Assembly: GCA_026874595.1 (NCBI GenBank)
Contig: CM049317.1
Span: forward strand, 78,323,415-78,387,414
From: Sipunculus nudus
Taxonomy: Eukaryota; Annelida; Sipuncula; Golfingiida; Sipunculidae
DNA: 64,000 nucleotides
Direction: 5' to 3'
The notes under the pieces are model-generated. The model did not search any database, was not told where the DNA came from, and saw nothing but the letters and a program-made list of their open reading frames with translations. The number at the start of each line of letters is the position of its first letter. Position 1 is the first letter of the stretch. The position numbers were made by a program, and so were the translations under genes. Shown here in pieces: positions 21,975 to 34,950 of the stretch.

Positions 21975-23700
21975 CTCTGAAGAAAAACAACACTGTTAAT
22001 TCACAACAGACTGTTTCACGGGATGCGACCCGATCATCAGGTGAATGTGGTTAGAATGAAGCTAACGTCGTGGTTTGAAAAGCCGAGACTTTACGAGATT
22101 ACGAGATTATGCTTTGTGCGATTCGGGTCGGGGGGGGGGGGGGGGCATGTGAAAGACTGACACTGATCCTATTGTTCTCGGGTGCACAATAGGATTGGTC
22201 GGGGTACACGTGCGATACTGGAACATAACAGGGCAGGGCAAAGAGGTTATATAAAGTAGTGAATAGTAAATATAATACAAAGATATAACCAGGATGCTCA
22301 ATCAGCATATTGAAATGATGTCTAATAGGGCCTTGGAAGCAGTGAACATATCAGTAGTATACATATGATATGATAAAAATACACATATACTGTGAAAATA
22401 CACAATATACAAGGCAAATATACAATATAAAAGGCAAATATACTATACCCATACCAAGTGGTGCAAGTCTCCTAGCTGAAGGTCGTAAAGCCCATTAGAC
22501 CAGGATAAAGTAGAACTTTCCTGTCATCCAATGGACTCCACGAGCCAGTAGTGAGAGAACAACTACCTGAACAAATGAGTCTGCCCAGCGGATCCTCGTA
22601 GGGGGGGGGGGTTATATATATATATATATATAATGCATTATTTGAACAACAGAAAAATGCATGCATCAATAAATGTAGTGTTGTAACTTATTTGTAACTT
22701 TTAAGTAGAAGATGATGTAAAAAACTGATCAACTATTATATGTCATTGCATCTGTCAAAGGATACTACATCTATTTTTCATGTAGAGCTTCTGATAATGA
22801 ATTCCATAATATAGGTTTTCGTAGATGAATTATTTTGTCAGAAAGTAAGTTCGAACTATAGCCAGTTGGAGTTAAAAAGAAAAAAAGATAGCCTGACCTG
22901 AGGTAATTAAAGTACATAAACACAAGAAATATAAGAAGTGAAAAAATGCTCATTGACTGTTATTTGCAAACCATTTTCAGGTTTATATTATTATTCAAAA
23001 TGCAGCTTTCTGACATAAATCCTGGCCATCTAGCTCCAGAGACAGTAGCTGGGTATTTAGAGGTGATTTTAATTACCCCAGAATCAAGAAACCGGAAGCT
23101 GTCATATAGTCTTTTGGTGTATTCCAGGGTAAATTTAAAAAAAAAATGAGGCATAGCAAGCGTCCAGTGAAAGTACAAATAGCTTGCATGGATTGTTTAA
23201 CATTTTTTGGCCATCCAGATCATGTAACAGAACAATCAAGTGGGGGTTGGGAGACTTCACTTCTGCACACAAACAAAATAGAAAAGAGATATGGTAAAAA
23301 ATGAGAGAAATGTGTAAGTATATAATCCCTCTACTGTTTAGATTTATTTTAGAAATTTTCAAAGTCTGAAACTCTTAATATTTACATTACGAACAATATC
23401 TTGCTAAGCATTTGTTCTTTCTTCACAAATTTTCAACAAATACAACAAAACTAAACTAGTTTCTCTTTAGGTCAATAGGAACCTTAAGAACTGATAATAA
23501 ATATAAATTATTATTTAAGATATATATATGTATATATCTATATTTACATTACAGACAAGATCTTTCTTGTTTTTTTCTTTCTTTTCTGTATGGGAATAAC
23601 ATTACCATAACCGCGCATAGAGAAACATGAAAATATTTTTTCTACTTAAAACGCCATATTTTATATCTATCTGTGTGCATACTCAATTGAAATTACATAA
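21723..23700. other. Non-genic, microsatellite-rich
   Basis: Contains a (TA)n tract (21933-21973), a poly-G run (about 22131-22145), a second poly-G with a short TA tract (about 22602-22631), and a repeated ATACACAATATACAAGGCAA phrase near 22400-22440. No exon is supported. Confidence 0.45.
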
Positions 23701-23702
23701 AA

Positions 23703-23737
23703 TAATTTAACGTGATCTGTTGATATTAGGTTCCGTG
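23703..23737 (+). mobile_element. Gypsy LTR 3'-end fragment
   Basis: CGTGATCTGTTGATATTAGG then TTCCGTGACA matches the LTR terminus. It continues directly into a (TA)n tract. Confidence 0.7.
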
Positions 23738-23799
<62 letters not shown>

Positions 23800-23810
23800 T
23801 ATATATATAT
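23738..23810. repeat. (TA)n with (CA)n core
   Basis: TA tract with an internal ACACACACAT, starting at the LTR end. Confidence 0.9.
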
Positions 23811-23886
23811 ATAAAATAGGGGCATGATATTTTATATTTTATCAACCGGTGTTAAAACCTCTTGGCACAAACGAAAAGGTTGTTGC

Positions 23887-23893
<7 letters not shown>

Positions 23894-23935
<42 letters not shown>

Positions 23936-23946
23936 ATGTGTGTGTG

Positions 23947-23998
<52 letters not shown>
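23894..23998. repeat. (TA)n microsatellite, interrupted
   Basis: Two TA tracts with a TATGTGTGTGTG interruption. The right end is flush with the LTR on the minus strand. Confidence 0.9.
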
Positions 23999-24002
<4 letters not shown>

Positions 24003-24768
24003 CGGAACCTAATATAAACAGATCACGTATACGTGATGAACACAAATTTTGTAATGGAGATAAAAAAATCAGATTCTGTAACACTAGGCAGCGGGAAATG
24101 TCTAGGGAAATGAATAAAGAAGTCAGTGGTTTTTTGTTAACAAATAACTATAATTTATCCCTAAAACAATCCTTACAATACAATACACTAAATCAATACA
24201 ATTATACAGTGAAACAGCGGTATAGCAACAAGTCAATACAATCACAGAAAGATAATGGTACAATACCTGGATACCAACAGTGTCACCGAGATAAGTCCTT
24301 TGAATGTAAACTCTCGGAGAATGACAGTCCAGTGGAAAGTTCTTGCAACAACACAGAAAGTAAACTGAGGTCCAATGTATAAAATCCAGGAAAGTTCTTG
24401 AGAAATCTATAATTTCCACATTCGTCGGATAAGATCTTAGAATCTGACACGCTTCTGCGTCCGCTGGTATCTGCTCTGCTATCTTCCACCTAGTTCCGAA
24501 AAACAGCACTTTATATACCTTCACACCCTAAGCCGGGAACCTTCTACTTCTCGAACAGTCTACAAAGAACCCTATTCCACAGTAAACAAGCGTTTCAGGA
24601 ATTCTATAGAAAGACATAGCCGCGTGTCTCTACACATACCAGGCTAATCACGTGACCCACGACCAAGTGTGAAAACTCAAGGCCCACATGACAACAAGAG
24701 TTCAACCAGTACGGAATGTAACAACAAAACGAGTTACGCCCGTGTCACTTAATAGAGCACCTGTATGT
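23999..24768 (-). mobile_element. Gypsy solo LTR
   Basis: Near full-length LTR on the minus strand. Its 5' end (near 24768) reads ACAGGTGCTCTATTAAGTG and its 3' end (near 23999) reads TTAGGTTCCGTAA. Inside are a TATATAAAG box (about 24515), an AATTTATCC/AATAAATTA-type poly(A) region, and the CATTTCCCGCTGCCTAGTGT block. No internal region flanks it, so it is a solo LTR. A charged frame through it is not a gene. Confidence 0.8.
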
Positions 24769-24769
24769 G

Positions 24770-25556
24770 TGTGTATATAATCGTGCATGCCTTCTTATGT
24801 GACCACGGACGAATTAGGTGACATGAAAGGGCAGCTGTACTGCCGTCACGTTCATGATAACATCAATTGGTAGCACTTAGTGAACTCTCACGGGATCATG
24901 TAAAGAGCTCTCAGCAGGAGAAGTCTGTTAATCATTAATGACAGTCGTGTAAACACTCTGTGGTTGATATTCATTGGTCAAAGTGGCTGCCAACAGAAAA
25001 AGTGCATACATCATGGCCAACCTTATCATCTCCACCTTGTCATTTACAAAATTTATCTTTTCCAGAGTAGGGTTTTATACGTTTCCATCAACGTCAGCGT
25101 GATAATGGAGGATGCATTTACAATGACAATTTCTTTACACATCACTTAAACGATTTACAGCCATTTTCCTGGTATATTTGCCCTGTCTCTGTTTTGGTCT
25201 CTTGTAGAATGACGTATGGTCTACGGTTCTATAACAACCATTTGTACCATTGACCTTGTAATAGGTTTATAACACAACGTTTAGAAGTACACTTGGGATT
25301 CCTTCATTAACTAGTTTTTACAATGTTATAAAAGAGGCCAAAGACATTTTTTTTGTACATTTCTTTTTAAGGATTAATTGATAAGATCTGTGAACATGGC
25401 GGTCGGGCAGTCAAAGTGGCGAGGATACATAATCACAAATATAAAAAACTGGCACACGTAGAGAACGGGATTCCGGTACATCGGGGAGTATTCATCACCA
25501 ACATCGGAGGCATCAATGTTTCTATGAAAACGTGCGGGAAATGCATTTCCGACACT
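24770..25556. other. Non-genic, nothing recognised
   Basis: Unique-looking sequence between the solo LTR and the minisatellite. No supported exon. Confidence 0.4.
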
Positions 25557-27268
25557 GTATATAGGCAAACGTGCGGGAGATAGCATTCACGAAACTTTAT
25601 ATGCGTAAAAGTGCGGGAGATAGCATTCACGACACTGTATATGTGTAAACATGCGGGAGACAGCATTCACGACACTGTTTATGTGTAAACGTGCAGGAGA
25701 CAGCATTCACGACACTTTATATGTCTAAACGTGCGGGAGACAGCATTCACGACACTGTAAATGTGTAAACGTGCGGGAGATAGCATTCACGACACTGTAT
25801 ATGTGTAAACGTGCAGGAGATAGCATTCACGACACTGTATTTGTGTAAACGTGCGGGAGATAGCATTCACGACACTGTATATGTGTAAACATGTGGGAGA
25901 CTGTATATGTGTAAACGTGCGGGAGATAACATTCACGACACTTTAGATGTGTAAACGTGCGGGAGATAGCATTCACGACACTGTATATGTGTAAACGTGC
26001 GGGAGATAGCATTCACGACACTTTATATGTGTAAACGTGCGGGAGATAGCATTCACGGCAATGTATATGTGTAAGCGTGTGGGAGATAGCATTCATGAAA
26101 CTGTATATGTGTAAACGTGCGGGAGATAGCATTCACGACACTGTATATGTGAAAACGTGCGGGAGATAGCGTTCACGACACTGTATATGTATAAACGTGC
26201 GGGAGATAGCATTCACGACAATGTATATGTGTAAACGTGCGGGAGATAGCATTCACGACACTGTATATGTGTAAACATGCGGGAGACTGTATATGTGTAA
26301 ACGTGCGGGAGATAGCATTTACGACAATGTATATGTGTAAACGTGCGGGAGATAGTATTCACGACACTGTATATGTGTAAACGTGCGGGAGATAGCATTC
26401 ACGACACTGTATATGTGTAAACGTGCGGGAGATATCATTCACGACACTGTATATGTGTAAACGTGCGGGAGATAGCATTCACGACACTTTATATGTATAA
26501 ACATGCAGGAGATAGCATTCACGACACTGTATATGTGTAAACGTGCGGGAGATAGCATTCTCGACACTGTATATGTGTAAACATGCGGGAGACTGTATAT
26601 GTGTAAACGTGCGGGAGATAGCATTCACGACAATGTATATGTGTAAACGTGCGGGAGATAGCATTCACGACACTGTATATGTGTAAACATGCGGGAGACT
26701 GTATATGTGTAAACGTGCGGGAGATAGCATTCACGACAATGTATATGTGTAAACGTGCGGGAGATAGCATTCACGACACTGTATATGTGTAAACGTGCGG
26801 GAGATAGCATTCACGACACTGTATATGTGAAAACGTGCGGGAGATATCATTCACGACACTGTATATGTGTAAACGTGCGGGAGATAGCATTCACGACACT
26901 GTATATGTGTAAACATGCGGGAGACTGTATATGTGTAAACGTGCGGGAGATAGCATTCACGACACTGTATATGTGTAAACGTGCGGGAGATAGCATTCAC
27001 GACACTGTATATGTGTGAACATGCGGGAGACTGTATATGTGTAAACGTGCGGGAGATAGCATTCACGACAATGTATATGTGTAAACGTGCGGGATATAGC
27101 ATTCACGACACTGTATATGTGGAAACGTGCGGGAGATAGCATTCACGACACTGTATATGTGTAAACGTGCAGGAGATATCATTCACGACACTGTATATGT
27201 GTAAACGTGCGGGAGATAGCATTCACGACACTGTATTTGTGTAAACGTGCGGGAAATAGCATAACATA
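25557..27268. repeat. 40-bp minisatellite with 26-bp variant, about 42 units
   Basis: The standard unit is GTGCGGGAGATAGCATTCAC then GACACTGTATATGTGTAAAC. A 26-bp variant lacks 14 bp inside (GGGAGACTGTATATG) and always starts ATGCGGG or ATGTGGG. It occurs near 25890, 26278, 26585, 26693, 26916 and 27024. All reading frames here are repeat translations. Confidence 0.95.
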
Positions 27269-27269
27269 A

Positions 27270-27891
27270 CATAACTCGTCCGTCTGTATCGAAAAAATCA
27301 TCTGAATGCTTTATGTGGAGAATTTCTAAATAAGATAACACTACAGAAACATCGTCATTGTCTATATGTTCTGTTTGTATTCGAGGATGATTATACCGCC
27401 GCCAGATGCTCAGCTGTATCATGTTGCGCACTTTATTATGATGTTTGTGTATTCGTTACGCATATGTTTTTATTTATATTTGTCTGAAGGGTTTGCTTAA
27501 TGCCTACGTATTTATGTTTTAGGTAACCTTAATCACTATAATATTTTCGATTTATACGATGCTATCCCTTTGTGATATATTGCAGTCTATTTGTCCTGGC
27601 TAAGGGCCAGAGCGTTCATTTTAATAAGAGGGCGGCTTTGTTTTTGCGGTGCCCTGGAATGTAACTGTTGAACTGTAACAGCTAATACACAGCAGCGTGT
27701 GGATTTGATCTAATAGCGGAGGCTGTGTGTGTGACTGCTTGTTGCCAATGTGTTACAAAATAAACAGTGACTTTCGCAAAATATTGTCTGTTTGGTGACA
27801 ATGGGATTGTATCGTTAAGGCCACATATCACAGCTCTGTGTATCTCGGATTCTTCTAGAATGGGCGCTGCATATATATTTCGATATATCAT
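27270..27891. other. Non-genic, nothing recognised
   Basis: AT-rich single-copy-looking sequence between the minisatellite and the LINE. No supported exon. Confidence 0.4.
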
Positions 27892-27901
27892 TCTGTAAAC
27901 G
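27892..27901. repeat. LINE target-site duplication, left copy
   Basis: TCTGTAAACG, repeated exactly at 34951-34960 right after the LINE's A-rich tail. Confidence 0.75.
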
Positions 27902-27916
27902 AAACAACGACGTGAC

Positions 27917-27927
27917 AAGATGGCGAC
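27917..27927 (+). promoter_or_regulatory. YY1-like motif at the LINE 5' end
   Basis: AAGATGGCGAC begins 16 bp inside the element. Mammalian L1 has a YY1 site (CAAGATGGC) at a very similar offset, where it positions transcription initiation. Confidence 0.5.
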
Positions 27928-28024
27928 GGCATAGTCAGGACGGAGACAACCCCATGAGTTAAGTTGCCATAAACTGCTATAAATTAGTTTAATAAACTAG
28001 AAGGCAATGTTGTAAAGGTTGACA

Positions 28025-28880
28025 ATGAGTCGATCCTTGAGAAAATCTTCAAGAACAATTTCTGAAACAAGTCGGCTTAAAAAAACACAACCAAAAATTA
28101 GCGAGGTACACGTGGCAGGCAGCGAATTGGAGGAGGCCCAAGTGGGATATATGGAAAACGTAGACATGGAAGCACGATTAATAGAGACCATGAAAGAAAT
28201 GAAAGTTGGAATTATTCAACATGTATAACAAACAAAGAAGGATATTGGGAACCGGACTAGTAAAATAGAAGGAACCATCAAAGAGTTAGAAAACAGTATT
28301 GAATTCGCACACATTGAAATTACAGAAGTAAAGATGTAAGTAGAACAAACAGAGAAGGAAAACAGTAATTTGAATACAAAGGTCCAGACGCTCGAGGCAC
28401 GTACAAAGAAAGCTGAAGAGACATTGGGAGATTATCAGGAAGCCTTGAATAATATAGAAAGATACAACAGAGAATTTAACATTAGAGTGGGAGGAAAACC
28501 AGGAAGACAGAAAGAAAACTGCCGTGCTGCGGTAGTGAGCCTCATGCATGATAACAAACTGCTGAGCTATGAAAAAAAAATGTGATAGAAGATCTTATAG
28601 AAAGTGCTTATAGAGTTGGAAAAAAAGGGGATCAAACGGAGACAGGCACATTATTGTAAAATTGTAAAGTCGTCCTCTGCGCAACCTTATGATAATGAGA
28701 GCAAAGAAAGTGGAAAACAAAGACTTTTGGTTTATAGAGGATTTGACGAAAATTGACCATTTATTAAAACAAAAAGCAAAACCTCAGATAGAAGTGGCAT
28801 ACAGAAACAAGTGGAAAGTACGTTTTTGGAGAGGCAATTTATTTATAAACGGAGAGCGAGTCCCCATCAACAACAAGTAA
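28025..28880 (+). pseudogene. LINE ORF1 remnant
   Basis: It starts at ATG 28025 with a Ser/Arg/Lys-rich head. The first in-frame stop is at 28226. Further on, in shifted frames, a heptad-rich coiled-coil (LNTKVQTLEARTKKAEETLG, about 28364-28430) leads to NIERYNREFNIRVGG, the start of the L1 ORF1p RNA-recognition domain. Near 28689-28880 lies a C-terminal-domain-like piece ending FWRGNLFINGERV. The family protein is an RNA chaperone that coats LINE RNA. At least two frame breaks exist. Confidence 0.75.
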
Positions 28881-31127
28881 GCATAGAAGCTGGGATGCGA
28901 TACGATTCAAGCCCCTTAAGGTGCCCCCGGCTTCCTCAGTGTTAAAAGGTGTTCACCTTTACTTTTGAACTCAGTGGGGGCTAATTTGGATTGTCTGTTT
29001 TAACACGTTTGCCGAGTTTTGTGTCACCTCATGTAAACGATCTTGTGTCGTAAGGTTTACTGAGGCATGACGGCAGCTCGATGACTGGTGACGGTTAGAA
29101 TTAAGTTAAATGCAATCCCTGGCCCCGGGAAACGGTATGTGTTCTTTTAGAAGTGATAATTCTTTAGAGGCTCTGGATGTATTCGTATTTTTCTGTTTTG
29201 AGGGTTAACAATAAGGCGTTTTTAATGATGTTGTATCAGACTTTGTGATATGGTAGGATACGTAGAGAGAAGTTTCTCTGAGTACAATATTTGTGAAAAA
29301 GATAAACTTAATTTCTGTAATTAACTTTGTCTACACTAACCGTGTTGCCATTTTGGGCTGGAAGACGTATATTAGGTTAAGGTTGGAAGCCATAAAGTTG
29401 TTAAATGAATTCATTTATATTTATCATTTATTTCCTCTGTACTTAACAACATAGGGTATAAGCCCTTTACATGTTGGCAGGGTTGAACGCTCTGTATTGA
29501 ACTTCGTCTACACTTACATGTTTCCGATTGGGTCTTGAATATATATTGAGTTATGGTTGGAGGGTATAAATGTAGTTTTATAGATTCATTTATATTTATC
29601 ATTTATTTTTTTCTGTATTTAAAAATATAGGGTTTGCCCTATATATTTTGTTCAGTGATGTTAATACGTTAGGTAAAGTTTGTCCATAAGAACATCAAGT
29701 CCTGAACTGTAATTTATTTATTTGTTTTAAATAGTGACTATCACGAGTAATAAATCCTAGAGGAAGCAAGTTCAGCTATACTTGGTGTGAGAACTATGCT
29801 TACTGGATATATTAGGATAGCTCAGTATCCTTCCAGATTTATTTATATACACATTCAGGAAACCATCCAGAAAAACATTATTTATATCATACAACCTATC
29901 AGTATGTAAATATAAATGAGTGTGAGGAACCCCAACAGAATATCTAAAGCTGACTTGTTTTGGCTAATTGACAATAGGATTATTTGTAAAGTATCACCTA
30001 AAAAGTTATTGTTTATGATGTACTTAACCACAGAATTACCTGGCAGATGTGACATATAGAAGTGTAGGCAACAGCACATAATATTATATATTTGTATATA
30101 TGATTAAGAAGAAACCTAACTGATTATTAAGGGCTGTATAGTTTTAACAGTGCTGAATGTAACTTTAGAGACATACAACTCATCCGTTAATAGATAATGC
30201 AGGATTGAAGAAGCCAACGGAATATCTAAATCTGAGATTTTGAGATAAAATGAAGCAATTGCAGATATGATGATTTACCTGCTAGTTTGTAACTTTGTTT
30301 TTTTATATCTTGGAAATAAAGAGCTTGAGATTTAAAATATGTGACATATTAACAAAATATATTCATATGAAAAGGTGTCCTTTGTCTACCTTGAGGCTAT
30401 AAACCAGTAGATGCCAGGGATGATGACACAACACATAGAATATTATTTTACGTAATGTTTATTATAAAATTAATGAACGTATGCAATGCAATAGAAGATA
30501 CTAAATCTTTTATAACTGAACTGTGCTATGTTTATTATATATTTGGTTTCATATGTTTCAGGAGAGATAATAATGTATGTATATGTACGTGTATGTTTAT
30601 ATATATATATCTTCATCAATGACAATGGTTCACTTTTTACTTTATGAAGTTTTAGAGACGAACTTTCAGGGCTTTAGGATTTAAAACGTACTTTTCATTT
30701 AAAGTGTCGGATTATACTATCACCGAAAGTTATAATATTTAGTCATTATTTTTAGGATAGGAATTATAGAAGGCAACATATAAATTAGGTACATATATAA
30801 GTACAGGTGTATGTTTATACACATAAACATGTATATATATTTCTATTTTTTTTAACCATTATTGGGGTTTGGTAAAATCATCCTTCTAAGCCATGACCTG
30901 CTGCCAATTAATGTGTAAAGCTTGTTATTTAAGTAGTAATATTTGTTTTTGTTTCACGAGTTTAAGGAAAACCACACAAATATTCTTGTCTATTATCTGT
31001 GTCAAAGAGACAATCAGCTAACACATAAATAAACAGGACAGTAGCTACAAAATTTATGATTATAAAATGAAAATACCAATAAATGTAAAACTGAATCCTT
31101 ACTTTAACTTTAAACAATATACTAACT
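28881..31127 (+). other. LINE inter-ORF spacer
   Basis: 2.2 kb of AT-rich DNA between ORF1 and ORF2 with no coding content. It contains degenerate internal duplications: about 29318-29462 resembles 29494-29640 (sharing TTCATTTATATTTATCATTT), and an AGAATATCTAAA-type phrase recurs near 29940 and 30220. Spacers in L1-clade elements are normally much shorter, so part of this may be an inserted or expanded segment. No terminal repeats are visible. Confidence 0.5.
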
Positions 31128-34100
31128 ATGGGTAAAGTGAAAAAATCAAATTTTAATGTTGTCACATTAAATGTGAGAGGTCTGAATAATAAAGTGAAAC
31201 GAAGAGCTATATTCAGATGGGCAGAGCAGAGGAAAACAGATATTCTGTTGTTACAGGAAACGTATAGCTCTAACAAAATAGTAAATATGTGGAAAAATGA
31301 ATAGTATGATAAAATGTTTTATTCCCAAGGGGAATCTTAAAAAAGGGGAGTAGCTATATTTGTTAAACATGAATTAGATTTTAACTTGAATAAAATAATT
31401 CACAGCTCTGAAGATGGCAGGATTCTCTTTTTGGATATAAGCGTGAAAGACATTAGATATAAAATATGTAATTTATATGCACCCAATGACTACCAAGATC
31501 AGGTCAAGTTTTATGATTTTCTCCTTCAATCAATAGAGGAAAATACCTGTTCTAGTGACAATATAATCTTAGGAGGTGATTTTAATATTATCCTTGATCA
31601 AAATTTGTATAAAAAGGGCGGAACAGAGAATAAAAAGGATAATGTTTTGAACTATCATCATAATCTGTTAACAAGCAGAGATTTATTGGACATATGGCGT
31701 CTTAGGAATCCATTTAAGAGATCTTTTACTTGGAGACAACCAACATTAAATATAAGTTGTAGATTAGATTTTTGGCTGATATCAGATCACTTACAGGATT
31801 ATGTAGAGAATACAGAAATCGTCCCTAACATAAAATCCGACCACTCAGCAGTTACTTTGACAATGAAAGAGTTCGATAAAAAAATCGACTATGGAAGAAG
31901 TCTTTGGAAATTGAATTCTGCTATATTAGATAATGAGGATTTTGTTAGAGAATTTAAAGAAAATTGGCAATTATGGTTTACAGAAAATACTTTTCAAGAT
32001 GCAAGGGCAAAATGGGAATATTTGAAATATAAAATTATACTTTTTTGTTTCAGGTATTCCAAACGGGCTAAAAGAGTAAGAGACGAAAAAGAAACACAAT
32101 ATCGCACTAAATTGACCGAATTATATGATAATCTGGATAACTGCACTGACATGGAAATACATAACGCACTCAGGAATGAAATACATTCATTAAAACTTCA
32201 AATGGCAGAAATAGGATATTATGATGTCGAGGGTTTGATTTTAAGATCCAAAGAACGTTGGTTTGAATTAGGGGAAAAAAGTAATAAATATTTTTTTTTT
32301 AATTTAGAGAAAACTAAGGCGAATAAAAAGAATGTAAATAAACTTCAAAGAGAAGATAAAACGTATACTACAGATAGTAAAGAAATATTGAATATGCAAA
32401 AGTCATTATGAAAATTTATATTCATTTTAAACCTTTAAATCACACAGAGAAATAAAGCAATATTTAAACAGAGTAAACTTACCTGAACTTACAGAAGAAG
32501 ATAACCAACAGTAAGATAGCCCATTCGAACTAGGTGAATGTTATGATACCTTAAAATCATTTAAAAAGAATAAAAGGCCAGGCAATGATGGACTTACTGC
32601 TGAGATTTACAAGAAATTCTGGTCCATGCTTCGACCAGTTATGTTAGATTGTTTTGATAAGATATTGTTAGAGGGTGAATTAACTGCATCCCAGAATCAA
32701 GCTGTTATTATTTTGATAGATAAAAATAAGGTTAGGACTCCGTTAAAAAACTGGTGCCCTATATCACTTTTAAACACGGATTATAATTTTTTTTTAAACT
32801 ATTGCAACAAGACTTAAAGGAATTTTACCGAGGTTAATTGGGGATACACAGACAGGTTTTCTCGTGGGGAGGTACATGGGGGAAAATATCAGAATAGTAC
32901 AAGATATATTAGACATTACCAAAAAAAGATAATATAGTAGGAATTTTACTTGCTCTCGATTTTGAGAAAGCTTTTGATTCAGTGGAATGGGACTTCTTAT
33001 TTGAAACTTTAAATAAATTTAAATTCAGTGAGAGATTTATTATAATAGTCAAAGGTGTTTACCAGAATATAGAGGTTGCGTATCAATAATGGTACAACTT
33101 CTAAATAGTTTAATATTTCTTGAGGTGTTCGTCAGGCAGATCCCGTATCCCCATATTTATATATTATTGTCGGAGAAGTCTTGGCCAATTTGGTTAGGGA
33201 CTCTATGTCTATAAAAGGTATTGCTATACAATCCCAAGAGATTAAATTAGTACAATATGCAGACGATACGGTTATGTTTATCAATAATGAAAAATCATTG
33301 AAATCATTGTTATCTCTTCTAGATGAATTTGGACAGTTCAGTGGATTGAAGATTAATAAGGGGAAATCGGATGCTATGTGGTTAGGTTCAGCCAGATCAT
33401 GTAGAAAGAAACCGTTTGGTATTAATTGGACAGAGAGTCCTATTAAAATTCTAGGCACATATATGTCATATAATAAAATAGAAAATGAATTAAAAAAGTG
33501 CAAAGAGAAATTTAATGAATTGGAAAAAAATCACTAATTTGTGGAAACAGAGAAGCCTAACAATGGTAGGAAAGATTCAAGTGATCAAAACATTTATTGT
33601 ATCTGAATTTAATTATTTTCTTGCTAATAGTTCTATATCTGAGGAAAATAAAAAAAAAGACTAGATAAAATCATGTTTAAAGTTCTGTGGGATGGAAGCA
33701 CAGAGAGACTAAGCAGAAATACTCAATTCAGGACTACGAAAAAGGTGGTTAACGAGCTCCACATATAGATTCAATAATTTTTAGTTTTAGAATTTCATGG
33801 ATTAAAAGATATTTATATGGGAAAGGTAAATTATGGAAGTACTTATGGAATTTTAATATGTCCAAACTGTTTGATAATAAAGAATTAGAAGATATTATGT
33901 TCCGAGTAAATTTAGATAGACAACACATTAAAATGATTTAATTGTCAACATTTTATAAAAAAATATTATATTATATATTATAATTCTTTAAGAGGAGTAT
34001 TGGAATAATATAAGTCCGATGGTACAATATATATGGTATAACCAACATTTCAAAATATATGGAAAGGTTTTCTGTTGGAATAAATTTGAGGAGGTACACA

Positions 34101-34633
34101 AAAATACTCCAGTAGATTTATGGTATAATAATGGAGATCTCATTCCCTTTGAATATCGGATGAATAAAGGCCGATCTCTTAACTTATTTTTACAATGGGG
34201 AGCTCTCGTGAAAATGTGTAAAACATTTAAGACAGTAGGAAAAAATCACATGAAGCCAGAGAGAGATGTGTTTATTTACAGAAATAAAGAATATCGTTTA
34301 TCTGAGGTTAAAACAAATACAGTATATAGATGTTTAGTAGAGGGAGCGATCCCGGATTTAGAAATTAAACCTCGGTATGTTAAATATATAGAGGGAGTAG
34401 ATGACCTAGACAGATATTATATGTTATCAAGAAGTATTATGTATGATACAAAGTCCTTTGTGTTTCATTACAAGTTTCTAAATAATTTGTTGGTAAATAA
34501 CTATTGGCTAAATAAATGGAAGATCCGTGATAACGATTTGTGTACCTTTTGTAAATTAGAAACTGAAAACTTGAATCACATGTACCGGAAATGTCATGAA
34601 GTGAAGACTTATTGGACTCATGTCAAAAGTTAG
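31128..34633 (+). pseudogene. LINE ORF2 remnant (endonuclease and reverse transcriptase)
   Basis: ATG at 31128 opens the endonuclease: NVVTLNVRGLNN, LLLQETY, then after two stops near 31300-31340 LYAPND, ILGGDFNIILD, RLDFWLISD and SDHSAV (about 31837). The RT follows in several frames: RPGNDGLTAEIYKKFW (about 32577), LALDFEKAFDSVEWDF (about 32950), and YADD at 33256-33267 with GLKINKGKSD. The C-terminal part (34019-34633) has tryptophan-rich folds and the Cys/His knuckle CTFCKLETENLNHMYRKCHE. The intact protein nicks DNA and primes reverse transcription at the nick. It is disabled by many stops and frameshifts. Confidence 0.88.
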
Positions 34634-34950
34634 CGTGGTGAATATGGTATTGATTTAAGGTTAGAGAAAAGGAATATTTATCAAGGAATGCTCGATGTAG
34701 AACCAGTGTATAATATATTATTATTTTTGGCAAAACAATATATTTACTCATGTAGACAGTATCAGGATAGTAAACTAGAGGTGATCGCTTATAAAAATTT
34801 TGTGTAATGTTACAAGCAAATTGAGTTCAACATCTTTAGAAAGAAAAACAAGTGTACGTATTGTGTAAACAAATGGCACCCGATGGAAAACTTGTGAAAA
34901 TATATATTTTGTATTTGTGTGGAACAATAAAATTCATTAATAAAAAAAAA

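Larger units (their letters stand above)
27902..34950 (+). mobile_element. L1/Tx1-like non-LTR retrotransposon (LINE), 5'-complete but coding-dead
   Basis: 7,049 bp between two copies of TCTGTAAACG, ending in TAAAAAAAAA. Order: short GC-richer 5' leader; ORF1 remnant (coiled coil and RNA-binding-type C-terminus); a 2.2-kb spacer; ORF2 remnant with apurinic-type endonuclease, reverse transcriptase (YADD) and a C-terminal Cys/His motif; 3' UTR with AATAAA. Multiple stops and frameshifts make it non-autonomous now. The motifs place it among L1-clade elements, nearer Tx1/vertebrate-L1 types than CR1 or RTE by the ORF1 form and the ORF2 Cys motif. Confidence 0.88.

Noticed and set aside
24123-24524. 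133-aa minus-strand frame
   Set aside because: It falls inside the solo LTR and has no domain.
25374-27431. Many 60-90 aa frames reading MLSPARLHIYSVVNAISRTF-like repeats
   Set aside because: The 40-bp unit cycles through all frames. These are translations of the minisatellite.
28946-28961. Near-palindrome AAAGGTGTTCACCTTT as a terminator or hairpin
   Set aside because: A 7-bp stem in a LINE spacer is too weak and there is no functional context.
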